Source: Candidatus Poribacteria bacterium
GTDB taxonomy: Bacteria; Poribacteria; WGA-4E; WGA-3G
Length of the DNA: 47,870 nucleotides
NCBI GenBank assembly: GCA_028824125.1
Contig: JAPPES010000045.1
Span: 1-47,870, forward strand
Direction: 5' to 3'
In this document: in pieces, positions 1 to 8,278 of the stretch
Layout: every line of letters begins with the position of its first letter
Position numbering within the stretch: the stretch's first letter is position 1
The notes under the pieces: generated by a model
The model's database searches: none
Told to the model about the DNA's origin: nothing
Seen by the model: only the letters and a program-made list of their open reading frames with translations
Position numbers and translations under genes: made by a program

Positions 1-127
1 CTCTTGTAGGAGGGGTTTCTAACCCCGATTTATAACAGAAAACGTAAAAATCAGCGGAAATGCCTTGTCTTTTTCGTAAAAAGCAGTGTCCGCTATTTCG
101 AAATCTTGTCCGTAGCAACTTGGAATT
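1..127 (+). mobile_element. MITE-like element, copy 1 (left end beyond window)
   Basis: The first 127 bases match four other copies in the window, from the GTAGGAGGGGTTTCTAACCCC hairpin core through to the right inverted end GTAGCAACTT. The left terminus lies outside the window. The right end reads GCAACTTGGAATT and is slightly diverged from the GCAACTTGAGTT or GCAACTTAGGTT of the other copies. It lies just upstream of the cysteine synthase gene. It has no coding capacity. Confidence 0.75.
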
Positions 128-161
128 AAAATAAAAGAAAAGGTAGGGTACATAACGCTAC

Positions 162-1091
162 ATGAGCAACCGAACTGGTTCAACAGTGGATTTATCAGAC
201 TTTCCGCTACTCCAACTGATTGGACAAACCCCCCTCGCTAAAATTGATATTTTTACTGATGAATTGCCGAATGTCCAAATCTATGCAAAAGTAGAGACCT
301 ATAACCCCGGCGGCTCTATCAAAGACCGACCCGTTTTACGAATGCTGACTGAGGCGATTGCTTCAGGAGAACTCACACGGGAAAAAGTTATATTAGATTC
401 TACCTCGGGCAATGCGGGGATCGCTTACGCAATGATCGGTGCATCACTGGGGTACAAAGTCGAACTCGTGATTCCGGACAATGCCACCGAAGAACGCAAA
501 AAACGTATCAGTTCACACGGGGCAAAGATTATCTATACCGATGCAATCCTTGGCTATGATGAAGCGTTGCGAGAGGTTGACCGAAGATATGAAGCACAAC
601 CGGATAAGTATTTTTTCAAGTCTCAATACGAAAATGCAAATAACTGGCGTGCTCATTATGATACAACAGGTGTGGAGATATGGGAGCAGACAGATGGAAA
701 ACTAACACATTTTGTGGCGGGTGTGGGAACAGGCGGCACTATTACAGGCGTAGGAAGACGGCTCAAAGACTACAACCCTGATGTACAGGTATGTTCTATT
801 GCGCCAGAGAGGTTCCCCGGAATTGAAGGGTTAAAACCGCTCGGAGATCCGGATGACATTGTACCGGAAATTCTTGATGAGACTGTGATTGATTACCGAA
901 TACCTACGTCAATTGAGAACGCACACGAAATGTGCAACCGTCTTGCGCGACAAGGTTGGTTTGTTGGCACATCATCGGGCGGATACCTTTACGGCGCATA
1001 TAAACTCGCACAACAGATCCAGGAAGGTGTTATTGTTACAGTGTTTAATGACATCGGAGAAAGGTACTTTAGTATGAGGTTATGGGATTAA
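162..1091 (+). CDS. PLP-dependent cysteine synthase family protein (CysK/CysM-like)
   Basis: This is a fold-type II PLP enzyme of 309 residues, the usual length for O-acetylserine sulfhydrylases. The PLP lysine is K54 in NPGGSIKDRP. It is followed by the substrate loop TSGNAGIAYA, the phosphate-binding GTGGTITGVG and the GTSSGG segment that contacts the pyridine nitrogen. The family makes cysteine from O-acetylserine (or O-phosphoserine) and sulfide in the cytoplasm. Cystathionine beta-synthase-like relatives share these motifs, so the exact acceptor is uncertain. ATG at 162 is the only sensible start; the purine-rich stretch upstream (AGGTAGGG) is a weak and rather distant ribosome-binding site. 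It appears monocistronic, sitting between repeat elements. An ATP sulfurylase gene occurs about 17 kb away, but the two are not linked. Confidence 0.9.
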   Translation: MSNRTGSTVDLSDFPLLQLIGQTPLAKIDIFTDELPNVQIYAKVETYNPGGSIKDRPVLRMLTEAIASGELTREKVILDSTSGNAGIAYAMIGASLGYKVELVIPDNATEERKKRISSHGAKIIYTDAILGYDEALREVDRRYEAQPDKYFFKSQYENANNWRAHYDTTGVEIWEQTDGKLTHFVAGVGTGGTITGVGRRLKDYNPDVQVCSIAPERFPGIEGLKPLGDPDDIVPEILDETVIDYRIPTSIENAHEMCNRLARQGWFVGTSSGGYLYGAYKLAQQIQEGVIVTVFNDIGERYFSMRLWD

Positions 1092-1186
1092 CTATCTTTT
1101 GATCAAGATACCAAACAACATATAGTAAAGCATATAATTATTTGGACATTTTGTAGCATAAACTTCCAGTTTGTGCAACTCTTATA

Positions 1187-1221
1187 TTCTGTAGGAGCGA
1201 GCGAAGCTCGCTCCTACAGAA
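1187..1221. repeat. GTAG-headed perfect hairpin repeat
   Basis: A 16-bp perfect inverted repeat (TTCTGTAGGAGCGAGC) with a 3-base GAA loop. No T-run follows, so it is not a simple terminator. The CTGTAGGAGCGA start recurs at 5355 and, on the other strand, at 22817, which marks it as one of a dispersed family. Confidence 0.8.
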
Positions 1222-1278
1222 GACATCGGGCTTAAAAAGCCCTCCCACAAGAAAATCAGGCACTAAATTGACACATAA

Positions 1279-1300
1279 GGTTCGGTCTCCTAACCGAACC
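1279..1300. repeat. Hairpin with a TCTCCTAA-type centre
   Basis: The inverted repeat GGTTCGGT / ACCGAACC encloses CTCCTA. The layout (stem, short pyrimidine-CCTAA centre, complementary stem) matches the GGCGAGGTTTCCTAACCTCGCC hairpins elsewhere in the window, but with a different stem sequence. It lies in the leader of the DUF1015 gene. Confidence 0.6.
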
Positions 1301-1351
1301 GATCCTAATGTCCAATTAATTCTAAAGTTTTCTATAATAAATAGGAGTTCT

Positions 1352-2620
1352 ATGGACACGACAGTTATTCCGTTTCGCGGCTTACGTTACAATTTAGAAA
1401 AGGTGGGAGAAATCGTTGATGTTATCGCACCGCCTTATGATGTGATAAAACCTGAAGAACGGGTTGATTTGGAAAATTGGCATCCAGCCAATATCATTCA
1501 CTTAATATTGAGCCAGCCACGTGACGATGATACTGAAAACGATAATCAATACACCCGCGCAGCCTCACAAATGAACGGATGGATTGCCGATGACATCCTC
1601 GTCCGAGATACAACTCCCCGTTATTATATCTACGACCAATCGTTTCATGCCCCCGATGGAAAACACTATACACGCCGCGCTTTAATTGCCCTCGTCAAAC
1701 TTGAACCCTTTAAAAATAAGGTTATCCTTCCCCACGAAAAAACACATGCAGGTCCAAAAATTGATAGACTGAATCTCATGCGGACATGTCATGCCAATCT
1801 AAGTCCTATATTCCTTCTGTATCAAGATGCAAACGGTGATATTGAACAGATTATGCAGGATTGGACCGATGAGAACGCGCCTCAGATAGATTGCGCAGAG
1901 ACGTTTGGGAGTACGCATCAATTGTGGTGTTTAGATAGTCCTGAATCTAATAGCGAAATTCAGGAACTTTTTACCGCAAGACCGCTACTGATTGCAGATG
2001 GACATCACCGCTATGAAACAGCCCTCGCATTTCGCGAAGAGATGGCGCAGCAAGGTGGAAACGACACACCGTCAGGATATGACTATATGATGGTGAACCT
2101 TGTCCGTATGGAATCACCCGGATTAGCGGTTTTGGCAATTCACCGCTTACTCAGCGATCTTACGACAGAACAGATAAACCGTGCTATTGCTGGATTGCCT
2201 GAAGTGTTTGCGGTACACGAAATTGATTCCCTTTCAAACTTGATGGCAAAATTGGATACGTTTAAAGGGAAATCGTCTGCTGTTGGCATGTCTACGCCTG
2301 ACAATAAATTTCGTCTGTTAATTCCGCATTCTTCACCTGCTGGGCAATTAGATGTTACGCTTGTTCAAGAGACCATCATCAACAAGCTGTTTAAGGTTGA
2401 AACATTAGCAGACCATATCAGTTATACTGCTTATGCTGATGATGTTGTTGCACATGTTAAAGAGGGTTCTGACCGCGTTGCATTGTTGATGAATCCAACA
2501 CCTGTTGAGCAGGTTTTGGATGTGGCTATGGCAGGATCGGTGATGCCGCAGAAATCAACCTATTTCTATCCGAAAATGGCGACAGGATTCGTTTTGAATT
2601 TGTTGAGGTCTTTTTTATGA
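1352..2620 (+). CDS. DUF1015 family protein
   Basis: A 422-residue protein beginning MDTTVIPFRG. The frame is open further upstream, but ATG at 1352 is preferred because AGGAG lies just before it and the family begins here. Signature segments are VIAPPYDVI near the N-terminus, RALIALVKLEPF, VILPHEKTHAG, the strongly conserved LIADGHHRYETALAF in the middle and MPQKSTYFYPK near the C-terminus. The family is widespread in bacteria and has no settled biochemical role; some annotations call it a possible phosphatase or SerC-associated protein. The stop codon overlaps the ATG of the methyltransferase gene (ATGA at 2617-2620), so the two are likely translationally coupled even though their functions seem unrelated. 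Confidence 0.88.
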   Translation: MDTTVIPFRGLRYNLEKVGEIVDVIAPPYDVIKPEERVDLENWHPANIIHLILSQPRDDDTENDNQYTRAASQMNGWIADDILVRDTTPRYYIYDQSFHAPDGKHYTRRALIALVKLEPFKNKVILPHEKTHAGPKIDRLNLMRTCHANLSPIFLLYQDANGDIEQIMQDWTDENAPQIDCAETFGSTHQLWCLDSPESNSEIQELFTARPLLIADGHHRYETALAFREEMAQQGGNDTPSGYDYMMVNLVRMESPGLAVLAIHRLLSDLTTEQINRAIAGLPEVFAVHEIDSLSNLMAKLDTFKGKSSAVGMSTPDNKFRLLIPHSSPAGQLDVTLVQETIINKLFKVETLADHISYTAYADDVVAHVKEGSDRVALLMNPTPVEQVLDVAMAGSVMPQKSTYFYPKMATGFVLNLLRSFL

Positions 2621-3891
2621 ATATAGCGAATAAAACGATATTTACGGGTGATAATCTGCCTATTCTACGCGGGATCAATTCTGAATGCATTGACTTGATA
2701 TATCTTGATCCGCCTTTCAATAGCAATGCAAACTATGCTGCGCCTATCGGATCACAAGCAGCAGGTGCGGAATTTAAAGATACATGGTCACTTAGTGATT
2801 TAGATGTTGCATGGCTTGACTTGATTGAGACAAAGTATTCAGCAGTCAACCGCGTTATTCAAGCAGCAATGACAGACTCCGATAAATCTTACTTGGTTTA
2901 CATGGCAACACGCTTGCTTGAAATGCATCGTATATTGAAAACGAATGGAAGCATATACCTACATTGTGACCCAACAATGTCTCATTATCTAAAATTGTTA
3001 TTAGATGCAATCTTTGGAAGAAAAAACTTCCAAAATGAGATTGTATGGTCTCATCAAGGAACATGGATTCAACCAAATACAAAATACCCAAGACGCCATG
3101 ACACTCTGTTTTTTTATACAAAAACAGACGACTATACTTTTAATCTTCTTTATGAAGATGACGCAAAAGAACAAGTGAATTACAAAAGGTGGCGGAAATA
3201 CTTGGTTGATAATACAATATATGGAAGAAATATGCCGACACAAGATACACGTTTCCATACTTATTTGAACAAATTTAGAGAAGAGCATGGGCGAGAACCA
3301 AATGATGATGATCCAGTATTGGTAATAACTGGAAGTAGAATTGGAACAGTCCAATATATAAAGGCTATTGATCCAAAATCAGATGAATGGACTGGCTATC
3401 CAACACAAAAACCATTAGCACTTTTAGATCGGATTATTAAAACATCAACTAATAAAGGTGGTATTGTTTTTGATCCATTTTGTGGTTGTGCAACAGCCTG
3501 TGTAGCAGCAGATCGCTTGCTTCGAAATTGGGTAGGTATTGACATAGCACCAAAAGCAGTAGAATTGGTTGTTGAGCGAATCAAAAAGGATCAAGGACTA
3601 TTTCAAGACATTAATCACCGTACAGATATACCACACCGTTCAGATTTAGGTCGTATACCTCCTTATAACACACCAGCGAACAAGACAAAACTATATGGTG
3701 AACAAAGCGGTAACTGCAACGGATGTAATACGCATTTTGAAACTCAACATCTGGAAATAGACCACATTATTGCAAAATCGGTTGGAGGCACTGACCATAT
3801 TGGTAACCTTCAATTGCTTTGTGGCAATTGCAACCGAATAAAAGGAAACCGCGGACAAGAATATTTGATCGCAAAACTGGCAGAACGCTAA
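2617..3891 (+). CDS. Beta-class DNA methyltransferase fused to a C-terminal HNH nuclease domain
   Basis: A 424-residue two-domain protein. Residues 1-325 are an N6-adenine/N4-cytosine DNA methyltransferase: catalytic DPPF at 31-34 comes first, a variable target-recognition segment sits at about 140-260, and the SAM-binding FDPFCGCAT at 285-293 comes last. That is the beta-class order. Residues about 355-410 form an HNH domain with a zinc ribbon: C367xxC370, the core IDH (D382-H383), N397 and C402xxC405 followed by N406. The start overlaps the DUF1015 stop. The following gene is a DUF2971 protein, and the stretch is visibly richer in A+T than its flanks, which suggests horizontal acquisition. 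It may be a one-polypeptide restriction-modification enzyme or a methyltransferase with a nicking domain. Both domain calls are firm; the joint function is inference. Confidence 0.85.
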   Translation: MNIANKTIFTGDNLPILRGINSECIDLIYLDPPFNSNANYAAPIGSQAAGAEFKDTWSLSDLDVAWLDLIETKYSAVNRVIQAAMTDSDKSYLVYMATRLLEMHRILKTNGSIYLHCDPTMSHYLKLLLDAIFGRKNFQNEIVWSHQGTWIQPNTKYPRRHDTLFFYTKTDDYTFNLLYEDDAKEQVNYKRWRKYLVDNTIYGRNMPTQDTRFHTYLNKFREEHGREPNDDDPVLVITGSRIGTVQYIKAIDPKSDEWTGYPTQKPLALLDRIIKTSTNKGGIVFDPFCGCATACVAADRLLRNWVGIDIAPKAVELVVERIKKDQGLFQDINHRTDIPHRSDLGRIPPYNTPANKTKLYGEQSGNCNGCNTHFETQHLEIDHIIAKSVGGTDHIGNLQLLCGNCNRIKGNRGQEYLIAKLAER

Positions 3892-3920
3892 ATCCGAAAA
3901 ATTACTAATTGTGAAGAGAA

Positions 3921-4874
3921 ATGCCCTACGTAGAAAGCCCTTATTTTAAAACTCCATGCCGTACAAAAAGATTATGGAGATACATGACTATAGATAAATT
4001 CATGTATATGCTCGGTGAAGAATCACTTTATTTTCCTAACATCCATTCGTTCAATGACAAATACGAGGGATCACTATCTGAGAAATCTAAAGAAGAAGTC
4101 CGCAAAACAAACTTATTTGATGAAAGTACACCAATAAAACAAGACAAACCATTCTGCGTGATGAAAGAACATATGGAGACGTACTCGCGAAATGATAAAG
4201 ATTCAACCATGTTTAATCTTCATTCATTCAAGACATTAATAGAGGATTTCTCAAACCATATCATGTTTTGTAACTGCTGGTTTCTTAAGGAAACTGAAAG
4301 CCATTCAATGTGGGCAGAATATGGAGACAAAAGCCCTACATCAATAGCCATTGTAACTACTGTAGGAGATCTGATTGAAAGCTTGGAAGATTTAGAATAT
4401 CAAATACATATAGGGAATGTAAAATATAAAAACTATCAAACTGACGATATTGAAGGTTATGAAAATTTTCCATCAAAAAACCTAACAAAACCTGATACCG
4501 TACTTGAACTATTTTACGCTCCTATTATGCACAAAAGAGATATATATGATGACGAACACGAAGTCAGAGCAATCATTTCATTTGAATCAATTTGTGAAAA
4601 CCACGCAGATAGGGTTTATACATCAAAAATACCTTTCTATAGTGACAAACTGTTTGAAAAAGATTTTTTATTTTTCGATCCTGATAGAAAGACTAACCTA
4701 ATGAAGGACATACCTCCTGAAGGAATCCCAGTCAGAACCAACATCAACCAATTAATCCAAAAGGTTGTAATATCCCCTTATGCTAAGAAATTTTTTAAAG
4801 AACAATTAAAAAAACTGTTGGAAAAACACAATATGAATCCAGATATAGTTGAGAAATCAAAAATAAATTACTAA
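3921..4874 (+). CDS. DUF2971 domain-containing protein
   Basis: A 317-residue protein that opens in the DUF2971 style: RLWRYMTIDKFMYMLGEESLYFPNIHSFNDKYEG, here at about residues 12-46. A central CNCWFLKETESHSMWAEYGDKS segment follows, with the conserved S-MW-Y pattern of the family. DUF2971 proteins have no established activity but are often found near restriction-modification and other defence genes. This one starts 29 bp after the methyltransferase-HNH gene, with no strong ribosome-binding site. The sequence is AT-rich and lysine/asparagine-rich compared with neighbouring genes, consistent with transfer together with the methyltransferase. A role as an effector or accessory of the restriction-modification gene is inference only. 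Confidence 0.8.
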   Translation: MPYVESPYFKTPCRTKRLWRYMTIDKFMYMLGEESLYFPNIHSFNDKYEGSLSEKSKEEVRKTNLFDESTPIKQDKPFCVMKEHMETYSRNDKDSTMFNLHSFKTLIEDFSNHIMFCNCWFLKETESHSMWAEYGDKSPTSIAIVTTVGDLIESLEDLEYQIHIGNVKYKNYQTDDIEGYENFPSKNLTKPDTVLELFYAPIMHKRDIYDDEHEVRAIISFESICENHADRVYTSKIPFYSDKLFEKDFLFFDPDRKTNLMKDIPPEGIPVRTNINQLIQKVVISPYAKKFFKEQLKKLLEKHNMNPDIVEKSKINY

Positions 4875-5064
4875 TCATGATAATATACGAAGGAAGTTAT
4901 AACGCTACAAGCAAATAGCAGAATTTAGTAAACAAGGTTTTGCTGTTACAATAAAATAAAAGAGAGGCACAGTGAACTATGCCTTAACACCTTAACTTTT
5001 TCGTATCAGTGATACGATTAAGGATGGCATCCTGGGCATTATCAGAACTGATGACTTGGGATGG

Positions 5065-5223
5065 ATGCACGAAGTGATTACTGCCATTGCTAATGTAGCA
5101 TACGATTCAATACAAAAAGGATGGATAAAAATGTTTAAGAAAGCGTTGTTAGATAGCATGTATATGGTTATAGGGGCTATCGTAATTGTCATTTTAGTTA
5201 TTTTAATCTTTATTAGCGCGTGA
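5065..5223 (+). CDS. Possible small membrane protein (52 aa)
   Basis: ATG at 5065 gives 52 residues, ending with one convincing hydrophobic helix (MVIGAIVIVILVILIF) directly before the stop. An internal ATG at 5131, preceded by AAGGATGG, would give a 30-residue version. The frame stays open upstream to 4996 with protein-like content, so it could also be the 3' end of a degraded gene. TGA at 5221 is immediately followed by the ribosome-binding site of the next tiny ORF. The family is not recognised. Confidence 0.35.
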   Translation: MHEVITAIANVAYDSIQKGWIKMFKKALLDSMYMVIGAIVIVILVILIFISA

Positions 5224-5233
5224 GGTGAATAAT

Positions 5234-5338
5234 ATGGCTATTTGGAGCGAATTGATAACTCAAGAAATGGAATGTCATGGTGAACTTGGACGACATTATC
5301 CAAGTGCGTCATGGATTGTATTTAGGTATAAAGATTAG
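5234..5338 (+). CDS. Possible 34-aa ORF
   Basis: MAIWSELITQEMECHGELGR begins a 34-residue frame ending at TAG 5336-5338. GAGGTG at 5223-5228 is well spaced before the ATG. There is no recognisable domain. It may be a truncated gene or chance; it is listed because of the good ribosome-binding site and its closeness to the preceding small ORF. Confidence 0.25.
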   Translation: MAIWSELITQEMECHGELGRHYPSASWIVFRYKD

Positions 5339-5354
5339 TGAAATCCCAGAATCT

Positions 5355-5380
5355 CTGTAGGAGCGATTTCCTAATCGCGA
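5355..5380. repeat. GTAG-headed hairpin repeat
   Basis: CTGTAGGAGCGATTTCCTAATCGCGA: a GTAG tetranucleotide followed by the small hairpin GCGATT / AATCGC with a TTTCCTAA centre. It abuts the broken 5' edge of the hydrolase remnant. Confidence 0.6.
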
Positions 5381-5417
5381 TTTTCGGCTAAATTGGACAA
5401 TAAACCTAAAACTAAAT

Positions 5418-5702
5418 AGTCCTGGTAGCATTAGTCATTGTATAGACAATTATATACCAAATGTGCTACAATATGCGGAGATGTACGATATTGCCGGATT
5501 AATTGCGCCACGCGCGCTTTTTGTTGAGTCCGGTACTGGAGATACAATTTTTCCAATTGAGGCTACCCGCGCGTCTGTTGAACGTGCCAAAGCAATCTTC
5601 AAGCACTTCAATGCTGAAGATAAATTGGGTTTTGAGGTATTTGAAGCGGGACATAGTTTTTACGGTGTCGGCGCGTTTGAATTTCTTAAACAGGTTTTAT
5701 AA
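5418..5702 (+). pseudogene. 3' remnant of an alpha/beta hydrolase (acetyl-xylan-esterase/dienelactone-hydrolase-like)
   Basis: The frame reads SHCIDNYIPN, then VLQYAEMYDIAGLIAPRALF, VESGTGDTIFPIEATRASVE and FEVFEAGHSFYGVGAFEFLK. This is the C-terminal third of a large alpha/beta-hydrolase family, holding the acid residue (D in GDTIFPIEA) and the catalytic histidine (AGHSF), but with no nucleophile elbow and no N-terminal two thirds. The reading frame extends upstream to a TAG at 5358 without a plausible start. An ATG at 5481 lies inside conserved sequence. I therefore call it a truncated gene. The break coincides with a hairpin repeat upstream, and a MITE-like element follows 16 bp after the stop. 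Confidence 0.7.
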
Positions 5703-5718
5703 GATAACATAAGAAGAT

Positions 5719-5871
5719 AACATAAGTTGCTACCTATTTGCGAATGCTCTTGTAGGAGGGGTTTCTAACCCCGATGTATAACAGAAAACATAAGTATCAG
5801 CGGAAATGCCTTGTTTTTTCGTAAAAAGCAGTGTCCGCCATCTCGAAATCTTGTCCGTAGCAACTTGAGTT
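5719..5871 (+). mobile_element. MITE-like element, copy 2, with 5-bp target duplication
   Basis: A 153-bp copy. The left end AACATAAGTTGCTAC and the right end GTAGCAACTTGAGTT are inverted repeats with two mismatches. It is flanked by AAGAT at 5714-5718 and at 5872-5876. The 13-base string AAGATAACATAAG at the left edge is present twice in tandem (5701-5713, 5714-5726), suggesting slippage at the insertion edge. There is an internal GGGGTTTCTAACCCC hairpin. Confidence 0.85.
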
Positions 5872-5961
5872 AAGATAGTGAACTTTGAAATTATTTGGAC
5901 ACTTAGTTTGTGCCATAAGGACGCAAACTAAATGAAGTTTAAAAAAATAAATCGGCAATTT

Positions 5962-6030
5962 GGCGAGGTTAGGAAACCTCGCCAGCAGCAGGTGTACATC
6001 TCTGCAGGCGAGGTTTCCTAACCTCGCTGG
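5962..6030. repeat. Pair of inverted GGCGAGGTTAGGAAACCTCGCC hairpins
   Basis: One hairpin at 5962-5983 and its reverse-complement twin at 6007-6028 are separated by about 23 bp. The pair can form either two small hairpins or one long stem. The same hairpin occurs at 35081-35102 and 35480-35501. It lies in the leader of the CinA-like gene. Confidence 0.8.
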
Positions 6031-6076
6031 CAAGGGGTGTTCAAGTAATTCCAAAATCTGCTATAAGGAGAATTAG

Positions 6077-6871
6077 GTGGCAATAGAACTGTTTTCAATC
6101 GGAACGGAGTTAGTTCTTGGGCAAATTCAGGATACGAATGCCCACTGGATCGCACAGCAGATACTGCAACTCGGTGGCGAATTACGCAGGGTAACAATGC
6201 TCCGCGATGATTTTGATGAGATGACTGATGCATTAGGCGCTGCCATTCAACGTGAAACAGCATTGATCCTAATGACAGGTGGACTCGGTCCGACACCGGA
6301 CGATATGACGGTGGCAGTTGTCGCATCACTGATTGACACAAAACCTGTTGTGAGCGAGGAGACCATCGCAGAATTCCGAAAACGCCGTGAGATGTCTGAA
6401 AACGACCCGTTGAATGAAGCACTTACCAAAATGGCAACTGTGCCAGAAACAGCAAAAGTGCTTCAGAATCCGGCAGGATGGGCACCCTGTATCAGTGTGT
6501 CACATCAGCAATCCACGCTAATGATGATGCCCGGTCCACCACGTGAAATGAAAGCAGTTTTTGAAACACATATCCAACCCCTTATCGTTGAACGTTACCG
6601 TGCTGAAATTAGTACTGCACGGGTTTTTGTAAATATGTTTGAAGCGGAAGTTTCACCACTCATGCAAAAGGTGATGGAACGCCATCCAGAAGTTTATCTA
6701 AAAGCTTATGTTGCCCTACGTGAAGTTGGCGGTAACATGATGCCTGTTGATTTTGTTTCCACAAGCAGCGATAAAGAGGAGTCTGAAAATCAGCTCCAAC
6801 TCGCTATAGATTTTTTTCAGGAACTTGTTCTTGAAGCAGGAAAATCTTTTAGTTATGAAGATCAATCTTAA
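6077..6871 (+). CDS. CinA-like / molybdopterin-binding (MoCF) domain protein
   Basis: A 264-residue protein starting at GTG 6077, supported by AAGGAG at 6065-6070. The N-terminal half is a MoaB/MogA-type domain: [17 protein letters not shown] at the start and [12 protein letters not shown] at about residue 66. Next comes the CinA-like middle region with [10 protein letters not shown]. CinA proteins of this type hydrolyse ADP-ribose or act on pyridine nucleotides. The C-terminal nicotinamide-nucleotide amidase domain of full-length CinA (about 410 residues in total) is absent, so this is the short form. The gene is 26 bp upstream of the IF-1-like gene and may be co-transcribed with it. Confidence 0.85.
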   Translation: MAIELFSIGTELVLGQIQDTNAHWIAQQILQLGGELRRVTMLRDDFDEMTDALGAAIQRETALILMTGGLGPTPDDMTVAVVASLIDTKPVVSEETIAEFRKRREMSENDPLNEALTKMATVPETAKVLQNPAGWAPCISVSHQQSTLMMMPGPPREMKAVFETHIQPLIVERYRAEISTARVFVNMFEAEVSPLMQKVMERHPEVYLKAYVALREVGGNMMPVDFVSTSSDKEESENQLQLAIDFFQELVLEAGKSFSYEDQS

Positions 6872-6897
6872 TTTACTTTATAAAGGAGAACTATATT

Positions 6898-7260
6898 TTG
6901 AATCGTAGACCTTCAGGAAATAGGAGAAAATCGAAGCCTCGGTTTACAAAACAGCGAGGTTCAAATCGAAAGCAACAACCAAAGAAGCGACAAGATGATT
7001 CTACAGAGAATGATCTTGAAAACGAAGTTACAGAACAAGCCCCTTCAAAAAAAGATAAAATCGAGGTAGAAGGTGTAGTTGTTGAACCTTTACCAAATGC
7101 AATGTTTCGTGTGAAGTTAGAAAACAAGCATGAAATTCTTGCACATATTTCTGGTAGAATGCGGAAATTTTTTATCAAAATTTTACCGGGAGATAAGGTG
7201 ACCGTAGAACTTTCACCTTATGATTTGACACGTGGGCGTATCACTTATCGTAAGCCATGA
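6898..7260 (+). CDS. infA: Translation initiation factor IF-1 with a basic N-terminal extension
   Basis: Residues 52-120 are a near-canonical IF-1 ([51 protein letters not shown]), an S1/OB-fold that binds the 30S A site. Ordinary IF-1 is about 72 residues. Here about 50 extra residues precede it: an Arg/Lys-rich stretch (1-31) and then an acidic Asp/Glu-rich stretch (33-46). The start is TTG at 6898, with AAGGAG nine bases upstream, and the frame holds no Met between it and the OB fold, so the extension seems genuine. It ends in an ATGA overlap with the J-domain-like gene. It could be the only infA or a second, specialised copy. Confidence 0.85.
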   Translation: MNRRPSGNRRKSKPRFTKQRGSNRKQQPKKRQDDSTENDLENEVTEQAPSKKDKIEVEGVVVEPLPNAMFRVKLENKHEILAHISGRMRKFFIKILPGDKVTVELSPYDLTRGRITYRKP

Positions 7261-8081
7261 AACCGACTACTTTAGTTCATATCAATAGTAATGATGAAAA
7301 GGAAATTTATAGACTACTTCAAGCTATTGAAGAAAGAAGGGAACAGGTAGAAGAGCTTACGGTATCTGCGGAGAACCTTAAAGCAGAGGTTGACTTGTTT
7401 CAGCACCGGTACAATGCGCACATTGGACGTTATTACCTTGAACTTGATAAGGTTGATCTTGAAACAAAGGAGTACCGGCTTCGCTTGCAATTACGACGGG
7501 AAGATGTGAGTGAAGATGAAATTGAAACACGGGTTGAATCGTGTTTTAGAGAAAACCGGGCACGGATCAGTGCCTGTGAAACAGAAAAAGAAGGTGAACA
7601 GAAATCTAAAAAAAACGAACTTCCGGACCAAGAAGCGAAATTTCTGCAAAATCTCTACCGTAAACTTGCTAAGAGATTTCATCCTGATAAAGCGGAGCAT
7701 CCTGAAGAGCAAAACCGGCGAGAGCAGTTAATGCCGCTCATCAATCGCGCATATCATGAACAAGATGTTGATATCTTGAAACGTTTAAGTATCGGGGAAA
7801 CAGACTTTGCAATTGATTCTGAGCATACAACAGCAGAAAAAAGGAAACGGCTACAGGCAGAATTGCGAAGTCTCAACCGAGCAACAGCAGAATTACGATC
7901 CGAGATAAATCGGGTTAAGGCAGGACGCACCTATCGGTTGAAAGAACAAGTAGAAAGCGCCGAAAAAAGTGGTACCGACCTCCTAACGACTCTCGCCGCT
8001 GATTTGAAACGTAAAGTTCAATCAAGCCGCGCGCAATTGGAGCGTTTGATGAATATGTGGAGTCGTTCAAAAAAATCGTAG
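7257..8081 (+). CDS. J-domain-like coiled-coil protein
   Basis: A 274-residue protein. Residues about 15-115 and 190-270 are heptad-rich and highly charged (coiled coil). In between, residues 126-180 form a short J-like domain with [20 protein letters not shown], the HPD tripeptide at 142-144 being the element that stimulates DnaK ATPase. There is no glycine/phenylalanine region and no zinc finger, so this is a class C-type or divergent J protein. The ATG overlaps the stop of the extended IF-1 gene (ATGA), so coupled translation is likely. A role in ribosome-linked folding is inference from the neighbour only. Confidence 0.75.
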   Translation: MKPTTLVHINSNDEKEIYRLLQAIEERREQVEELTVSAENLKAEVDLFQHRYNAHIGRYYLELDKVDLETKEYRLRLQLRREDVSEDEIETRVESCFRENRARISACETEKEGEQKSKKNELPDQEAKFLQNLYRKLAKRFHPDKAEHPEEQNRREQLMPLINRAYHEQDVDILKRLSIGETDFAIDSEHTTAEKRKRLQAELRSLNRATAELRSEINRVKAGRTYRLKEQVESAEKSGTDLLTTLAADLKRKVQSSRAQLERLMNMWSRSKKS

Positions 8082-8123
8082 TTATTCATTAACCAAATCC
8101 AACAATTGATTTTACGTAAATAT

Positions 8124-8278
8124 AACCAAGTTGCCACCTATTTGCGAATGCTTTTGTAGGAGGGGGTTTCTAACCCCGATTTATAACAGAAAACATAAGA
8201 ATCAGCGGAAATGCCTTGTTTTTTTCGTAAAGAGCAGTGTCCGCCCATCTCGAAATCTTGTCTGTAGCAACTTAGGTT
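8124..8278 (+). mobile_element. MITE-like element, copy 3
   Basis: A 155-bp copy from AACCAAGTTGCCAC (one base shorter than the consensus end) to GTAGCAACTTAGGTT. The flanks AATAT and AAATG do not match exactly, so any target duplication has decayed. It carries the GTAGGAGGGGGTTTCTAACCCC hairpin. It sits between the J-domain gene and the SDR gene. Confidence 0.8.

Larger units (their letters stand above)
4875..5360. other. Intergenic region with small ORFs and a hairpin repeat
   Basis: No standard-length gene is visible between the DUF2971 stop and the hydrolase remnant. The region contains an open frame from 4996 to 5223 without an early ATG (listed below), a 34-codon ORF at 5234-5338, and the beginning of a GTAG-headed hairpin at 5355. 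The frame ahead of 5065 reads as protein-like sequence (ISDTIKDGILGIIRTDDLGW), so this may be decayed coding sequence. Confidence 0.5.

Noticed and set aside
1187..1221. Intrinsic terminator after the cysteine synthase gene
   Set aside because: The hairpin is strong but no T-run follows on either strand, and the same head recurs elsewhere, so it is treated as a repeat.
5797..6054. 85-codon minus-strand ORF across MITE copy 2 and the inverted hairpins
   Set aside because: It consists entirely of repeat sequence and opposes the leader of the CinA-like gene.
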